Below are positions 18,737-27,702 of a stretch of DNA of 64,000 nucleotides, in pieces. This DNA is from Ferrovum sp. PN-J185 (GTDB lineage Bacteria > Pseudomonadota > Gammaproteobacteria > Burkholderiales > Ferrovaceae): NCBI RefSeq assembly GCF_001581925.1, contig NZ_LQZA01000001.1, forward strand, positions 62,001-126,000, read 5' to 3'. The notes beneath the pieces were generated by a model. That model worked only from the letters and a program-made list of their open reading frames with translations. It was not told the DNA's origin and did no database searches. Numbering within the stretch: the stretch's first letter is position 1; each line of letters begins with the position of its first letter. A program made the translations under genes and the position numbers.

Positions 18737-19628
18737 CTTTATTTTTGGCGCGCGGATGAGTCTGGTCGTAGATTTTAGACAAATGCTGAAAATCCAAATG
18801 GGTATACACTTGAGTGGATACGATGCTGGCATGACCTAACATTTCTTGTACAGCACGCAGATCTCCACTGGACTGTAAAACATGAGAAGCAAAGGAATGA
18901 CGTAACACATGGGGATGTACATGGTCAGGGAGCCCCACTTGTTGAGCTCTTAAGGTTATCCGCTGTTGAATGCTTCTCATACTTAAGCGTTGTCCATCAC
19001 GGCTTAAAAAGAGCGCGGGATTATCTTTGCATTGAGCTTGCGCTATCTTGAGCCAGCGCTCTAACGCCTCTTTGGCAAAACGTCCAATTGGGACGATGCG
19101 AGTTTTAGCACCCTTACCCGTGACCCTCACTGTATTCTCATCCCATTGAATATCCTGTCGATTTAATGAAGCGAGTTCCTGTAGACGCAATCCTGATGAA
19201 TAAAATAGTTCTAATAGCGCATGATCACGCAGTGCAATAGGGTCACTCCCTAAGTCAGACATTAACAATTGGGCTCGATCAGGAGAGAGAGCGTGAGGAA
19301 GATTTTTCTTGACCTTAGGTGAGCGTACATCATGACACGGATTCTGAGTGACTATTCGTTGGCGAATTAAAAATTGATAAAAACCACGCCATGCTGATAG
19401 TAGGCGACTTAAACTTCTCTCACCTAAGCCTTGCGCGTGAAGTGTTGCGATAACCTGGCGAATGAGTGGAGGTTTAGCCTCAGTAACATTAAGTGGATTG
19501 AGGTGTTGCGCTAATAACAATAAATCACGATGGTAATGTTTGACGGTTAGTAGTGACAATCGTCGCTCCTCAGCGAGGTAGCGACAATAGCGGTCTATCT
19601 GTGGGTCAGTCGGTGATATCTTGCTCAT
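18705..19628 (-). CDS. xerC: Site-specific tyrosine recombinase XerC
   Basis: XerC works with XerD at the dif site to resolve chromosome dimers. The 307-residue sequence has the usual SAM-like N-terminal domain and a catalytic domain with all active-site residues in place: Arg148 (SSGLRLQEL), Lys172 (GKGAKTR), His240 and Arg243 (HVLRHSFASH), His266 (MLGHASI) and Tyr275 (QVYTH). The ATG at 19628 was chosen; it lies 23 bases inside the DUF484 gene, and an in-frame TTG at 19655 is the alternative. The order dapF-DUF484-xerC is conserved in many proteobacteria. The 3' end overlaps the TonB receptor gene tail to tail. Confidence 0.95.
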   Translation of the reverse strand: MSKISPTDPQIDRYCRYLAEERRLSLLTVKHYHRDLLLLAQHLNPLNVTEAKPPLIRQVIATLHAQGLGERSLSRLLSAWRGFYQFLIRQRIVTQNPCHDVRSPKVKKNLPHALSPDRAQLLMSDLGSDPIALRDHALLELFYSSGLRLQELASLNRQDIQWDENTVRVTGKGAKTRIVPIGRFAKEALERWLKIAQAQCKDNPALFLSRDGQRLSMRSIQQRITLRAQQVGLPDHVHPHVLRHSFASHVLQSSGDLRAVQEMLGHASIVSTQVYTHLDFQHLSKIYDQTHPRAKNKAKKDNSSSSE

Positions 19629-20289
19629 GAGCGTGACGTTTAATACTGAATGCAATTAATTCAGCAAGGCGCTCTAGGTAGAGTGTGCCCATCCCTGAAA
19701 AAAAACGTTTACTGTCAGGAGAGCCTAATAATAAAGCGCCAAAGCAACGATGTTGTTTTAGTGGTAATAATGCAAAAGACTGACAGGTTGCCTCATCAGA
19801 AGACAACCAGGTATGAATATCATGAGGTAGTTCACTCCCGCATAGTGGTTCGCTTAGCTCACTTAGGGTATGTTGAATTTCGTGACTCACTGCTAAAAAT
19901 TCGCTAGCTTCCTCTTTATGGGTTTCATCAGAACTAACACCCCATAATCGTAATGTGACATAGGGAACACTAAAGTGTTCTGACAAGGCATGATAGGTGG
20001 TTGCCAAGACGCCAGAGAGTTGTCGTTGACTAATTAACTCGCAACTAAAGTGATGAATTTTGTTACTGATATCATCATTTTCTTTAGCGTAGCTAAGTAG
20101 TTCGTTTAATTTACTTTCCAGTGCGCGGTTTTTTTCACGAAAAGCAATTAATTGCCGCTCATTAAGAGACACGGCGTGACTGCCATGAGGATGAGGGATA
20201 GACAGTTGTGTGAGTAATTGACTGTGCTCATTAAAAAATTCTGGATGTAGGGTTAACCAGTTTGCTACTTGTTTGGATGAAAAAGACAT
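19606..20289 (-). CDS. DUF484 family protein
   Basis: The 227-residue protein is cytoplasmic and of unknown biochemical role. It opens with the family's conserved VANWLTLHPEFFNEHSQLL, followed by a heptad-rich segment (LIAFREKNRALESKLNELL, about residues 47-66) likely to be a coiled coil, and a GAF-like C-terminal half (FALLPLKQHRCFGALLLGS). Such proteins sit between dapF and xerC across proteobacteria, as here: two bases separate it from dapF and its end overlaps the xerC start. The constant neighbourhood suggests a link to cell division or wall synthesis, but no function can be read from the sequence. Confidence 0.85.
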   Translation of the reverse strand: MSFSSKQVANWLTLHPEFFNEHSQLLTQLSIPHPHGSHAVSLNERQLIAFREKNRALESKLNELLSYAKENDDISNKIHHFSCELISQRQLSGVLATTYHALSEHFSVPYVTLRLWGVSSDETHKEEASEFLAVSHEIQHTLSELSEPLCGSELPHDIHTWLSSDEATCQSFALLPLKQHRCFGALLLGSPDSKRFFSGMGTLYLERLAELIAFSIKRHAHEQDITD

Positions 20290-20291
20290 AT

Positions 20292-21137
20292 TTACCTCGT
20301 GTGTTCTGGCAGTGTAACACTACCTTCAAAAACTGTTACTGCATCACCTGTCATTAAAACAGGGGACCCTTCGCCCGCCCATTGAATAGTTAATACGCCA
20401 CCGCGTGTGGTGACGTTGACTTGCCCATCTAACAGATGTTGACGAATACCGCTCACCACCGCAGCGCAAGCTCCTGTTCCACAAGCCAACGTTTCTCCTG
20501 CACCTCGTTCATATACACGTAGTTGAATGTGATGCTTATTGATGATTTGCATAAATCCAGCATTGACACGTTGTGGAAAACGCGGATGGTGTTCAATGAC
20601 AGGCCCGTCTGTTAGAACGGGTGCAAGTTGAATATCCTCTACCACTTGCACTGCGTGAGGGTTACCCATTGATACCACGGATAATTTACTCACATGTCCG
20701 TTTACCTCAACCGGATAAATAAGTGATTCACTCTCTGCTATGAAAGGAATTTCTACCGGATGAAATTTAGGGATACCCATATTGACCGTCACACGTCCAT
20801 CATCAAGGAGGGTGGGTGAGATAAGTCCACCTGCTGTTTCAACCACTAGTTGATGTTTGTGAGTGAGTTGTTTGTCAAACACAAAGCGCGCAAAGCAGCG
20901 TGCTCCATTGCCACAATTCTCAACTTCACTGCCATCAGCATTGAGAATACGATAACGAAAATCGTGTTCTTGATGCAACGCTTTCTCGACCAAAAGAATT
21001 TGGTCGCAGCCTACACCAAAATGTCTGTCGGCAAGCCACTGGCAATCCTGTTCTGACAAATGAATGTTTTGATGAATGGCATCAATAACAATGAAATCAT
21101 TGCCTGAGCCTTGCATTTTAGTGAACTGAAATTTCAT
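20292..21137 (-). CDS. dapF: Diaminopimelate epimerase
   Basis: DapF interconverts LL- and meso-diaminopimelate, supplying lysine synthesis and the peptidoglycan cross-linker. The two catalytic cysteines are present: Cys75 in [11 protein letters not shown] and Cys219 in [11 protein letters not shown]. Other conserved segments are the N-terminal [13 protein letters not shown] and MGNPHAV. At 281 residues it has the usual length. It is upstream of DUF484 and xerC with a two-base gap, so the three form one transcription unit. DapB of the same pathway is encoded separately at 35626-36462. Confidence 0.97.
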   Translation of the reverse strand: MKFQFTKMQGSGNDFIVIDAIHQNIHLSEQDCQWLADRHFGVGCDQILLVEKALHQEHDFRYRILNADGSEVENCGNGARCFARFVFDKQLTHKHQLVVETAGGLISPTLLDDGRVTVNMGIPKFHPVEIPFIAESESLIYPVEVNGHVSKLSVVSMGNPHAVQVVEDIQLAPVLTDGPVIEHHPRFPQRVNAGFMQIINKHHIQLRVYERGAGETLACGTGACAAVVSGIRQHLLDGQVNVTTRGGVLTIQWAGEGSPVLMTGDAVTVFEGSVTLPEHTR

Positions 21138-21195
21138 GATATGCCTGCGCTGTTGTTAATGAGGATGCTAGCTCGTTTTGTTGACTTTGCCTATC

Positions 21196-22065
21196 CTAAT
21201 TGTAAGGGGAAAGCATTCCTTCCGGGCGCGTTTTAAAGCGTTTATGACTCCATAAATACAGTTCAGGCTTTTCTAGTACCCTCTCTTCAATAAAGGCATT
21301 CATGCGTCTTGTGTCTGCATATACATCGTTAGAAGGATAATTATCCCATGCTTTATAAAAACGAATGGTAAGAGTACCCTTGGCATAATCTTGATAAGCG
21401 TAACTAGGAACCACTTTGGCATGAGTGAGTTTACTCAATCGTGATAGAGCAGGAACCGTGGCTGCCTGTTGAGTAAAGAAATCAACAAAAATTGATTCTT
21501 TAGCACCAAAATCCAAATCAGGATGATAATAAAATGCCCAGCCTGTTTTTAAATCTTTAACAATAGGACGAATTCCATCTTGGCGTGAGAACATCTTGCC
21601 GCGTGCCCAGCGCAGTCTATGACGTTGAATTTGTTTGTCTATATCAGGGTTTTTATGACGAGCATACAATGACAAAATATTCACATCCGCTGCCAGACAA
21701 ATTCCTCCCGTATCCATGCCAAAAAAGTGTGGAGCAAGAATAATGACTGGTCCTTCTTTTAGCGCCTCTTCCAGATAGTCAAAGTGTTCATAACGCACAA
21801 TCTGTTTCATTGTGTGCAGCGGGCTAAACCATGCCATACCTTGTGAGAGAATATGGGTCGCGAAGGCTTGGAAATGTTTTTTAGCAATTGACTGTCGTTC
21901 ACTCTCACTCCATTGTGGAAAGCACAATGCTAAATTGGTTAAGGTGACTAAACGACGCTGTCTTGCCACCAAAAAAGCCAAGCTTCCCAGCTTTGATCCT
22001 AAGTAATTCACCCAAGGCATGGGTAAAAAATGAAGTAACCATAAAAATAACAAACCGATACGCAT
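21196..22065 (-). CDS. Lipid A biosynthesis lauroyl/myristoyl acyltransferase (LpxL/HtrB-like)
   Basis: This inner-membrane enzyme adds a secondary acyl chain to lipid A or its precursor. From the ATG at 22065 the protein has 289 residues with an N-terminal membrane helix (GLLFLWLLHFLPMPWV). It carries the acyltransferase HX4D motif at His113/Asp118 (APHFFGMD), then the family blocks GGICLAADVN, RQDGIRPIVKDLK and FVDFFTQQAATVPALSRL. A TTG start at 22098 (11 residues longer) is possible, but family members usually begin near the membrane helix. The gene lies 58 bases upstream of dapF on the same strand and diverges from metK. LpxL and related subfamilies cannot be separated here. Confidence 0.88.
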   Translation of the reverse strand: MRIGLLFLWLLHFLPMPWVNYLGSKLGSLAFLVARQRRLVTLTNLALCFPQWSESERQSIAKKHFQAFATHILSQGMAWFSPLHTMKQIVRYEHFDYLEEALKEGPVIILAPHFFGMDTGGICLAADVNILSLYARHKNPDIDKQIQRHRLRWARGKMFSRQDGIRPIVKDLKTGWAFYYHPDLDFGAKESIFVDFFTQQAATVPALSRLSKLTHAKVVPSYAYQDYAKGTLTIRFYKAWDNYPSNDVYADTRRMNAFIEERVLEKPELYLWSHKRFKTRPEGMLSPYN

Positions 22066-22088
22066 AATTATAAAGTCAATAAACCTTG

Positions 22089-22117
22089 TTGATTTCAATA
22101 ACGATATTATTTATACT
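22089..22117 (+). promoter_or_regulatory. Probable sigma-70 promoter of metK operon
   Basis: TTGATT at 22089-22094 and TATACT at 22112-22117 are separated by 17 bases, the ideal spacing. Transcription would start near 22124, giving a leader of only about 25 bases before the metK ATG. The same -35 hexamer occurs in the candidate carA promoter. Confidence 0.65.
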
Positions 22118-22133
22118 CATTTTTTTGAGAAAA

Positions 22134-22146
22134 GGCGGGGGTCGCC
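22134..22146 (+). promoter_or_regulatory. Small hairpin carrying the metK ribosome site in its loop
   Basis: GGCG at 22134-22137 pairs with CGCC at 22143-22146, leaving GGGGT, the only G-rich ribosome-site candidate, in the loop, two bases before the ATG at 22149. It may tune initiation of metK. It does not resemble any S-adenosylmethionine riboswitch I know. Confidence 0.4.
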
Positions 22147-22148
22147 AT

Positions 22149-23306
22149 ATGAGTCAATATCTTTTCACCTCGGAGTCCGTCTCCGAAGGTCATCCGGATA
22201 AAGTTGCCGATCAAATCTCTGATGGTGTCTTAGATGCTATTCTAGCGCAGGATCCACGTGCTCGTGTAGCCTGTGAAGTATTAACTAGCACGGGACTGAT
22301 TGTTATATCAGGGGAAATCACTACTACAGCTAATATAAACTACATCGATGTGGCTCGAGATGTGGTGAAACGTATTGGTTACAACAGTTCAGAGATCGGT
22401 TTTGATTATCAAACTTGTGCTGTATTAACAGCCTTAAATCGCCAAAGTCCTGACATCGCCATTGGCGTTAATGAAGGATCGGGGCTTGATCTTGATCAGG
22501 GGGCAGGTGACCAAGGTTTAATGTTTGGTTATGCCACTGACGAAACAGATACTTACATGCCGTTAGCCATTCATTTGGCTCACCGATTAGTTCAGCGTCA
22601 ATCAGAACTAAGAAAAGATGGTCGTTTGCCATTTTTACGACCAGATGCCAAATCACAGGTAACCATTCGCTATGAAAACGGTCAAGCAGTGGCAATTGAT
22701 ACCATTGTTCTGTCTACCCAACATAATCCAGAAATCAGCCATGCTGATTTAAAAGAGGCGGTGATAGAAGAAGTGATCAAGCCTGTGTTGCCCAAAAACA
22801 TGATTACTCCTGACACCAAGTATTTGGTTAATCCCACAGGTCGCTTTGTGGTGGGTGGTCCCATGGGGGATTGTGGATTAACAGGGCGCAAGATCATCGT
22901 GGATACATATGGTGGAGCAGCTCACCACGGTGGTGGAGCATTCTCAGGTAAAGATCCATCTAAAGTTGATCGTTCAGCAGCCTACGCCATGCGTCATGTG
23001 GCAAAAAATATTGTGGCAGCAGGACTTGCTCAACGTTGTGAGGTACAAGTGGCCTATGCCATTGGTATTGCTAAACCAGTGAGTCTGATGGTGAACTCTT
23101 TTGGTACGGGTAAAGTCTCAGATGAGCGTTTGGCTGAATTGGTGTTGGAACATTTTGATTTACGTCCTAAAGGTATCATTCAGTCATTGAATTTATTACG
23201 TCCGATTTACAGCAAAACTGCCGCCTACGGTCATTTTGGCCGCGAAGAGCCTGAGTTCTCTTGGGAAGCGTTGGATCGTGTTGCTGCCCTAAAACAAGCG
23301 ATTTAA
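22149..23306 (+). CDS. metK: S-adenosylmethionine synthetase
   Basis: MetK makes S-adenosylmethionine from methionine and ATP. The 385-residue protein begins [20 protein letters not shown] with the ATP-binding His, contains GEITT, the hexapeptide-like GAGDQG, the P-loop-like segment [19 protein letters not shown], and ends with the typical [11 protein letters not shown]. The frame is open further upstream from a TTG at 22086, but the ATG at 22149 matches the universal family start. The next genes are ahcY (12 bases on) and metF (2 bases on), together a complete activated-methyl cycle apart from methionine synthase. Confidence 0.97.
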   Translation: MSQYLFTSESVSEGHPDKVADQISDGVLDAILAQDPRARVACEVLTSTGLIVISGEITTTANINYIDVARDVVKRIGYNSSEIGFDYQTCAVLTALNRQSPDIAIGVNEGSGLDLDQGAGDQGLMFGYATDETDTYMPLAIHLAHRLVQRQSELRKDGRLPFLRPDAKSQVTIRYENGQAVAIDTIVLSTQHNPEISHADLKEAVIEEVIKPVLPKNMITPDTKYLVNPTGRFVVGGPMGDCGLTGRKIIVDTYGGAAHHGGGAFSGKDPSKVDRSAAYAMRHVAKNIVAAGLAQRCEVQVAYAIGIAKPVSLMVNSFGTGKVSDERLAELVLEHFDLRPKGIIQSLNLLRPIYSKTAAYGHFGREEPEFSWEALDRVAALKQAI

Positions 23307-23318
23307 GGAGTAAATGAA

Positions 23319-24632
23319 ATGAGTGCATTACCTAAAACACAGAATGAAGCTGATTTTAAAGTTGCTGATATTGGTTTAGCTGATTGGGGTCGCAAAGAGA
23401 TCTTGATTGCTGAGCGTGAAATGCCAGGTTTGATGGCTTTAAGAGAAGAATACGAAGGTAGCAAGCCTTTAAAAGGCGCACGTATTGCAGGGTGCTTACA
23501 TATGACCATTCAAACTGCGGTATTGATTGAAACTTTGGTTGACTTAGGTGCTGAAGTACGTTGGAGCTCTTGCAATATTTTCTCTACCCAAGATCAAGCC
23601 GCTGCAGCCGTTGCCCAAGCTGGTATTCCTGTATTTGCCTGGAAAGGTGAGACGGAAGAAGAGTTCTGGTGGTGTGTTGAGAAAACCATTTTTGGCCCCA
23701 ATGGTTGGCTACCTAATATGATTTTAGATGATGGTGGCGACTTAACCCTGGTCATGCATGATAAGTATCCTCATCTATTAGAGAATATCCGTGGTATTTC
23801 TGAAGAAACCACCACAGGGGTTCATCGCTTAAATGAAATGTTGAAAAAAGGCGAATTAAAGTGTCCCGCTTTCAATGTTAATGACTCAGTTACTAAATCT
23901 AAATTTGATAATTTGTATGGTTGCCGTGAGTCCTTACTTGACGGTATCAAGCGCGCCACCGATGTTATGGTGGCCGGCAAGATTGCTGTGGTAGCAGGTT
24001 ATGGTGACGTGGGTAAAGGCTGTGCTCAAGCTTTCCGCGGTATGGGTGCCACGGTTTGGGTTACAGAAATTGATCCCATTTGCGCGCTACAAGCTGCTAT
24101 GGAAGGCTTTAGAATTGTGACTATGGATCAAGCGGCTGCCACTGCAGATATTTTTGTAACAGCAACAGGGAATGTGAACGTTATCACCCATGAGCATTTA
24201 CGTGCCATGAAGCATGATGCTATTGTTTGTAACATTGGCCACTTTGATTCAGAGATTGATATTGCATCACTGCGTCAATATCAGTGGGAAAACATTAAGC
24301 CACAAGTGGATCATGTGATTTTCCCTGATGGTAAACGTATTATTGTTTTAGCTGAGGGACGTCTGGTGAACTTGGGTTGTGCTACAGGTCATCCTAGTTT
24401 TGTGATGTCAGCATCATTTACTAACCAAGTGATGGCACAAATTGAGTTATGGAATAACCCAGGAAAATATTCTGTAGGTGTGTATATTCTGCCCAAACAT
24501 CTTGATGAAAAAGTGGCAAGATTACACTTGAAAAAAATCGGAGCGCATTTAACAACGCTCACTCAAGAGCAAGCAACGTACTTGAGTATTAGCCCTCAGG
24601 GTCCTTATAAACCTCTTCATTATCGTTACTAA
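23319..24632 (+). CDS. ahcY: S-adenosylhomocysteine hydrolase
   Basis: AhcY splits S-adenosylhomocysteine, the product of methyltransferases, into adenosine and homocysteine. The 437-residue sequence shows the NAD-binding motif [18 protein letters not shown], the substrate segment [15 protein letters not shown], a conserved [13 protein letters not shown] with the catalytic Lys, and the C-terminus KPLHYRY. A strong ribosome site AAGGAG lies ten bases upstream of the ATG. Many betaproteobacteria carry an S-adenosylhomocysteine riboswitch before ahcY; here only 12 bases separate it from metK, leaving no room for one. Confidence 0.97.
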   Translation: MSALPKTQNEADFKVADIGLADWGRKEILIAEREMPGLMALREEYEGSKPLKGARIAGCLHMTIQTAVLIETLVDLGAEVRWSSCNIFSTQDQAAAAVAQAGIPVFAWKGETEEEFWWCVEKTIFGPNGWLPNMILDDGGDLTLVMHDKYPHLLENIRGISEETTTGVHRLNEMLKKGELKCPAFNVNDSVTKSKFDNLYGCRESLLDGIKRATDVMVAGKIAVVAGYGDVGKGCAQAFRGMGATVWVTEIDPICALQAAMEGFRIVTMDQAAATADIFVTATGNVNVITHEHLRAMKHDAIVCNIGHFDSEIDIASLRQYQWENIKPQVDHVIFPDGKRIIVLAEGRLVNLGCATGHPSFVMSASFTNQVMAQIELWNNPGKYSVGVYILPKHLDEKVARLHLKKIGAHLTTLTQEQATYLSISPQGPYKPLHYRY

Positions 24633-24634
24633 CA

Positions 24635-25495
24635 GTGGATAGTCAAAAGGGTCACCCTAAGTTATTTAGTTTTGAATTTTTTCCGCCTAAAACACCGGAA
24701 GGCATGGAGAAGTTGCGTCAAACTCAACGTCAGTTGTCGCAACTTCATCCGGCATTCTTTTCGGTTACCTTTGGTGCCGGTGGCTCAACCCGTGAACGAA
24801 CGCTAGGTACTGTTCTTGATATTTTGAAAGAAGGGGATCAGGCTGCTCCTCATATCTCTTGTATTGGTACCACTAAAGACACGCTCAAAGACATCTTAGA
24901 ACAATATCTTGCGAACGGTATTCGCCACGTAGTCGCTTTACGTGGAGATTTACCTTCAGGGACTTATGGCGGTGGTGAATTTCGTTATGCCAGTGAGTTA
25001 GTCCATTTTATTCGCCAAGAAGTGAGTAAAGAATTAATCATTGAAGTAGCCGCTTATCCTGAAACCCATCCTCAAGCCCGCTCTGCTCAAGAGGATCTGC
25101 TGCACTTTAAAGAAAAGGTCGAGGCAGGAGCTAATGCGGCTATTACTCAGTATTTTTATAATCCAGATGCGTATTTTGATTTTGTTGAGCGCTGTGAACA
25201 GCATCAAATCACAATTCCTATTGTGCCGGGCATAATGCCCATCGCAAACTTTAGTCAGCTTAGCCGCTTTTCTGATGCCTGTGGTGCTGAAATTCCGCGT
25301 TGGATTCGCCAGAAGATGGCAGGTTATGGTGATGATGCGGCGTCAATTCGTGCTTTTGGTTTGGATGTGGTCACACACTTATGTGATACCTTGCTGTCAG
25401 CAGGCGCCCCTGGATTACACTTCTATACAATGAATTCAGCCGGTCTAACCAGTGTTATCTGGGACCGGCTGCATTTATCAAGCTACAAAACTTAA
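24635..25495 (+). CDS. metF: 5,10-methylenetetrahydrofolate reductase
   Basis: MetF reduces methylene-THF to methyl-THF, the methyl donor for methionine synthesis, using FAD and NADH. The 286-residue TIM-barrel protein shows FSFEFFPPKTPEGMEKL near the N-terminus with the catalytic Glu, FSVTFGAGGSTRERT, HVVALRGDLPSG and the FAD/folate segment AAYPETHPQA. A GTG start at 24635 is used, two bases after the ahcY stop codon; no ATG suits the conserved N-terminus and no ribosome site stands out, suggesting translational coupling. Its end overlaps the aminotransferase gene on the other strand by four bases. Confidence 0.96.
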   Translation: MDSQKGHPKLFSFEFFPPKTPEGMEKLRQTQRQLSQLHPAFFSVTFGAGGSTRERTLGTVLDILKEGDQAAPHISCIGTTKDTLKDILEQYLANGIRHVVALRGDLPSGTYGGGEFRYASELVHFIRQEVSKELIIEVAAYPETHPQARSAQEDLLHFKEKVEAGANAAITQYFYNPDAYFDFVERCEQHQITIPIVPGIMPIANFSQLSRFSDACGAEIPRWIRQKMAGYGDDAASIRAFGLDVVTHLCDTLLSAGAPGLHFYTMNSAGLTSVIWDRLHLSSYKT

Positions 25496-26742
25496 GCTAC
25501 TTTAATTTTCTTTCTAGCAGCTTCAGCAGCGTGCTGTTCAGCATAAGACTGATGGGCAGCAGCCTCTGGGTGGCCAAGATGAATAGGGTAGCCTAAGTCA
25601 AGCAATACAGAACCCAATGCTGAGAGGCATAGCATAACGTTCTCTGATTTAGCGGAGTAGCCCATTAAACCAAAGCGCCAGATTTTGCCTGCCAAGGGAC
25701 CTAACCCTGCACCGATTTCTAGATTGAATTCAGTTAACAGCGTTTTTCTCACTTTAGCTTCATCAATACCTTCAGGCACCTTCACGGCATTCATTTGTGG
25801 TAAGCGGTATTCTTCTTTCACCAAATACTCTAAGCCCATGGCTTCAATACCTGCTTTAAACGCCAAGTAATGACGGTTATGTCTTGCCCAAGAGTTTTCT
25901 AAGCCCTCTTCACGAACCAGCAACAAGGCTTCATGTAAGGCGTATAAGCCGTTGGTTGGAGCAGTGTGGTGATAGGTACGGTTGGTATTACCCCAGTAAC
26001 CTAATACGAGCTCTAAATCCATGAACCAGCTTTGGCTTTTTCTTTTACGGTTTTTAACTAACTCCACTACGCGTTCGCTGAATGACACGGGGGACAAACC
26101 GGGGGTGCAGGATAAACACTTTTGGCTACCGGAGTAGATGGCATCAATATTCCACGCATCAACAAACAATGGCGCACCTGTCAATTGGGTTACTGCATCA
26201 ACAATAGTTAACGCACCATAGCGGTGGGCGATTTCCACTAAGGTTTTAGCATCAGACATACAACCTGTTGAGGTTTCTGCTAAGACAAACGCTACTACCT
26301 TGGTGTCTGGGTTTTTCTTAAGCGCATCTTCGAGCTTGTTAGGATCAACGGGTTCACCCCAGTTGTCTTCAACAATCACAGGAATACCGCCACAACGCTC
26401 AACGTTTTCGATCATTCTGCCGCCAAATACACCATTACGGCAAACAATTACTTTATCTCCAGGAGCGACCATGTTCACGAAACACATTTCCATGCCCACT
26501 GAACCAGGACCTGATGCAGGGAAAGTGAGAGGATTGTCTGTTTGGTAGACATAGCGCAGTAAAGACTTGAGCTCATCCATCATTTCAACAAAGATGGGAT
26601 CTAAGTAGCCAATACAGGGTAAGGACATGGCAGCTAATACACGTGGAGCGATCTCTGAGGGACCAGGACCCATCATGGTACGTTGCGGTGGATAAAAAGA
26701 ATTAATCTTTTTAGGTGGTAAATATGCAATGGTAGGATTCAT
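25492..26742 (-). CDS. Alanine/serine-glyoxylate aminotransferase family protein
   Basis: This is a class V PLP-dependent aminotransferase of 416 residues that uses glyoxylate or a related oxoacid as amino acceptor. It begins with the family motif MMGPGPSEIAPRVLAAM and binds PLP through Lys208 in SGSQKCLSCTPGLSP. It also has AETSTGC, DAVTQLTGAPLFVD and a HHTAPTNGLYALHEAL segment. The C-terminal 25 residues are an Ala/His/Lys-rich extension after the conserved domain. It could be serine-glyoxylate aminotransferase, alanine-glyoxylate aminotransferase or ureidoglycine-glyoxylate aminotransferase (PucG); no purine-breakdown gene is nearby, which favours glyoxylate salvage to glycine. It is convergent with metF. 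Confidence 0.85.
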   Translation of the reverse strand: MNPTIAYLPPKKINSFYPPQRTMMGPGPSEIAPRVLAAMSLPCIGYLDPIFVEMMDELKSLLRYVYQTDNPLTFPASGPGSVGMEMCFVNMVAPGDKVIVCRNGVFGGRMIENVERCGGIPVIVEDNWGEPVDPNKLEDALKKNPDTKVVAFVLAETSTGCMSDAKTLVEIAHRYGALTIVDAVTQLTGAPLFVDAWNIDAIYSGSQKCLSCTPGLSPVSFSERVVELVKNRKRKSQSWFMDLELVLGYWGNTNRTYHHTAPTNGLYALHEALLLVREEGLENSWARHNRHYLAFKAGIEAMGLEYLVKEEYRLPQMNAVKVPEGIDEAKVRKTLLTEFNLEIGAGLGPLAGKIWRFGLMGYSAKSENVMLCLSALGSVLLDLGYPIHLGHPEAAAHQSYAEQHAAEAARKKIKVA

Positions 26743-26760
26743 AACTATCTTTTCCTTAAT

Positions 26761-27690
26761 CTAATCTTTTAGTTTATCAGAATTAGCGACTCTCATGAAA
26801 TGGATGCGTTTGTCTTCTTGCCCATTTAAACGAAAAGCGCCGCGCTCTAATTCTTGTTCGTCAAATAGGGTATCCCCATTTTGATCAGTTTGTCCTGTTG
26901 CTTTGAGGGTAGTAAAGTCAAAGAGGTTCCGATCATTGAGGTGGGAGGGGCTAACCTGTTGTAGACCTTGGGTAATACTATTTATACGCCCAGGAAAATC
27001 TCGTTCCATGGTGGTTAACCACTCTTTTATTTGCTGTCTTTTTAAATTGTCCTGTGAACCACATAGGTCGCAAGGGATAATCGGAAAATTACGATGCTTG
27101 GCATAGCGTGCGATGTCTTTCTCGCGGCTGTAAGCCAGAGGACGGATTACCACATGGTGACCATCATCTGATACCAATTTGGCGGGCATCCCTTTTAAGC
27201 GACCGCCGTAAAACAGATTCAAGAAAAAGGTTTGTAATATATCGTCTTGATGATGCCCTAGTACAATTTTAGTGGCTTTAAGCTCTTTAGCGCTGCGGTA
27301 GAGAATACCGCGACGTAGTCGTGAGCATAATGAACAGGTGGTTTTGCCGGCGGGGATTTTCTCTTTGACAAGAGAATAGGTATCCGCTTCAATAATGCGA
27401 TAATCCACGCCACGTTGTTCTAAATAGTGGGGTAGCGTGTGCTCTGGGAACCCTGGTTGCTTTTGATCGAGATTAACGGCAATGATATCAAAATGAATTG
27501 GTGCCCTTTTTTTCATCTCCAGCAACAGATCAAGTAAGGTATGAGAGTCTTTACCGCCACTTAAGCACACCATTAATCGATCATTGTTGTCGATCATCTG
27601 ATAGTCGCCAATTGCCTTGCCCATTTCGGTGAGCAGGCGTTCTTTGAGACGTGTCATATTAGCGGACAATGGAACATCTGAAAATGTCAT
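26761..27690 (-). CDS. ttcA: tRNA 2-thiocytidine(32) synthetase TtcA
   Basis: TtcA thiolates cytidine 32 of certain tRNAs using ATP and an iron-sulfur cluster. The PP-loop SGGKDS is at residues 44-49, the cluster-binding CxxC is at Cys119/Cys122 (TTCSLCSRL), and a second CxxC is at Cys207/Cys210 (IPCDLCGSQ). The length, 309 residues, is typical. The upstream aminotransferase gene's start lies 18 bases beyond this gene's stop codon. It diverges from midA with only 12 bases between the two ATG codons, so their promoters must overlap the coding starts. Confidence 0.95.
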   Translation of the reverse strand: MTFSDVPLSANMTRLKERLLTEMGKAIGDYQMIDNNDRLMVCLSGGKDSHTLLDLLLEMKKRAPIHFDIIAVNLDQKQPGFPEHTLPHYLEQRGVDYRIIEADTYSLVKEKIPAGKTTCSLCSRLRRGILYRSAKELKATKIVLGHHQDDILQTFFLNLFYGGRLKGMPAKLVSDDGHHVVIRPLAYSREKDIARYAKHRNFPIIPCDLCGSQDNLKRQQIKEWLTTMERDFPGRINSITQGLQQVSPSHLNDRNLFDFTTLKATGQTDQNGDTLFDEQELERGAFRLNGQEDKRIHFMRVANSDKLKD

Positions 27691-27702
27691 AAAATACTGC
27701 TT

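Noticed and set aside
21196-22065. LpxL-like protein as the missing OlsA partner of the OlsB-like enzyme
   Set aside because: The HX4D context and full-length layout are those of lipid A secondary acyltransferases, not of PlsC/OlsA, and the gene is 27 kb away.
22098-22148. S-adenosylmethionine riboswitch before metK
   Set aside because: The leader is too short and lacks the conserved core of any known class; only a 4-bp hairpin is present.
23307-23318. S-adenosylhomocysteine riboswitch before ahcY, common in betaproteobacteria
   Set aside because: Only 12 bases separate metK and ahcY, all taken by the ribosome site.
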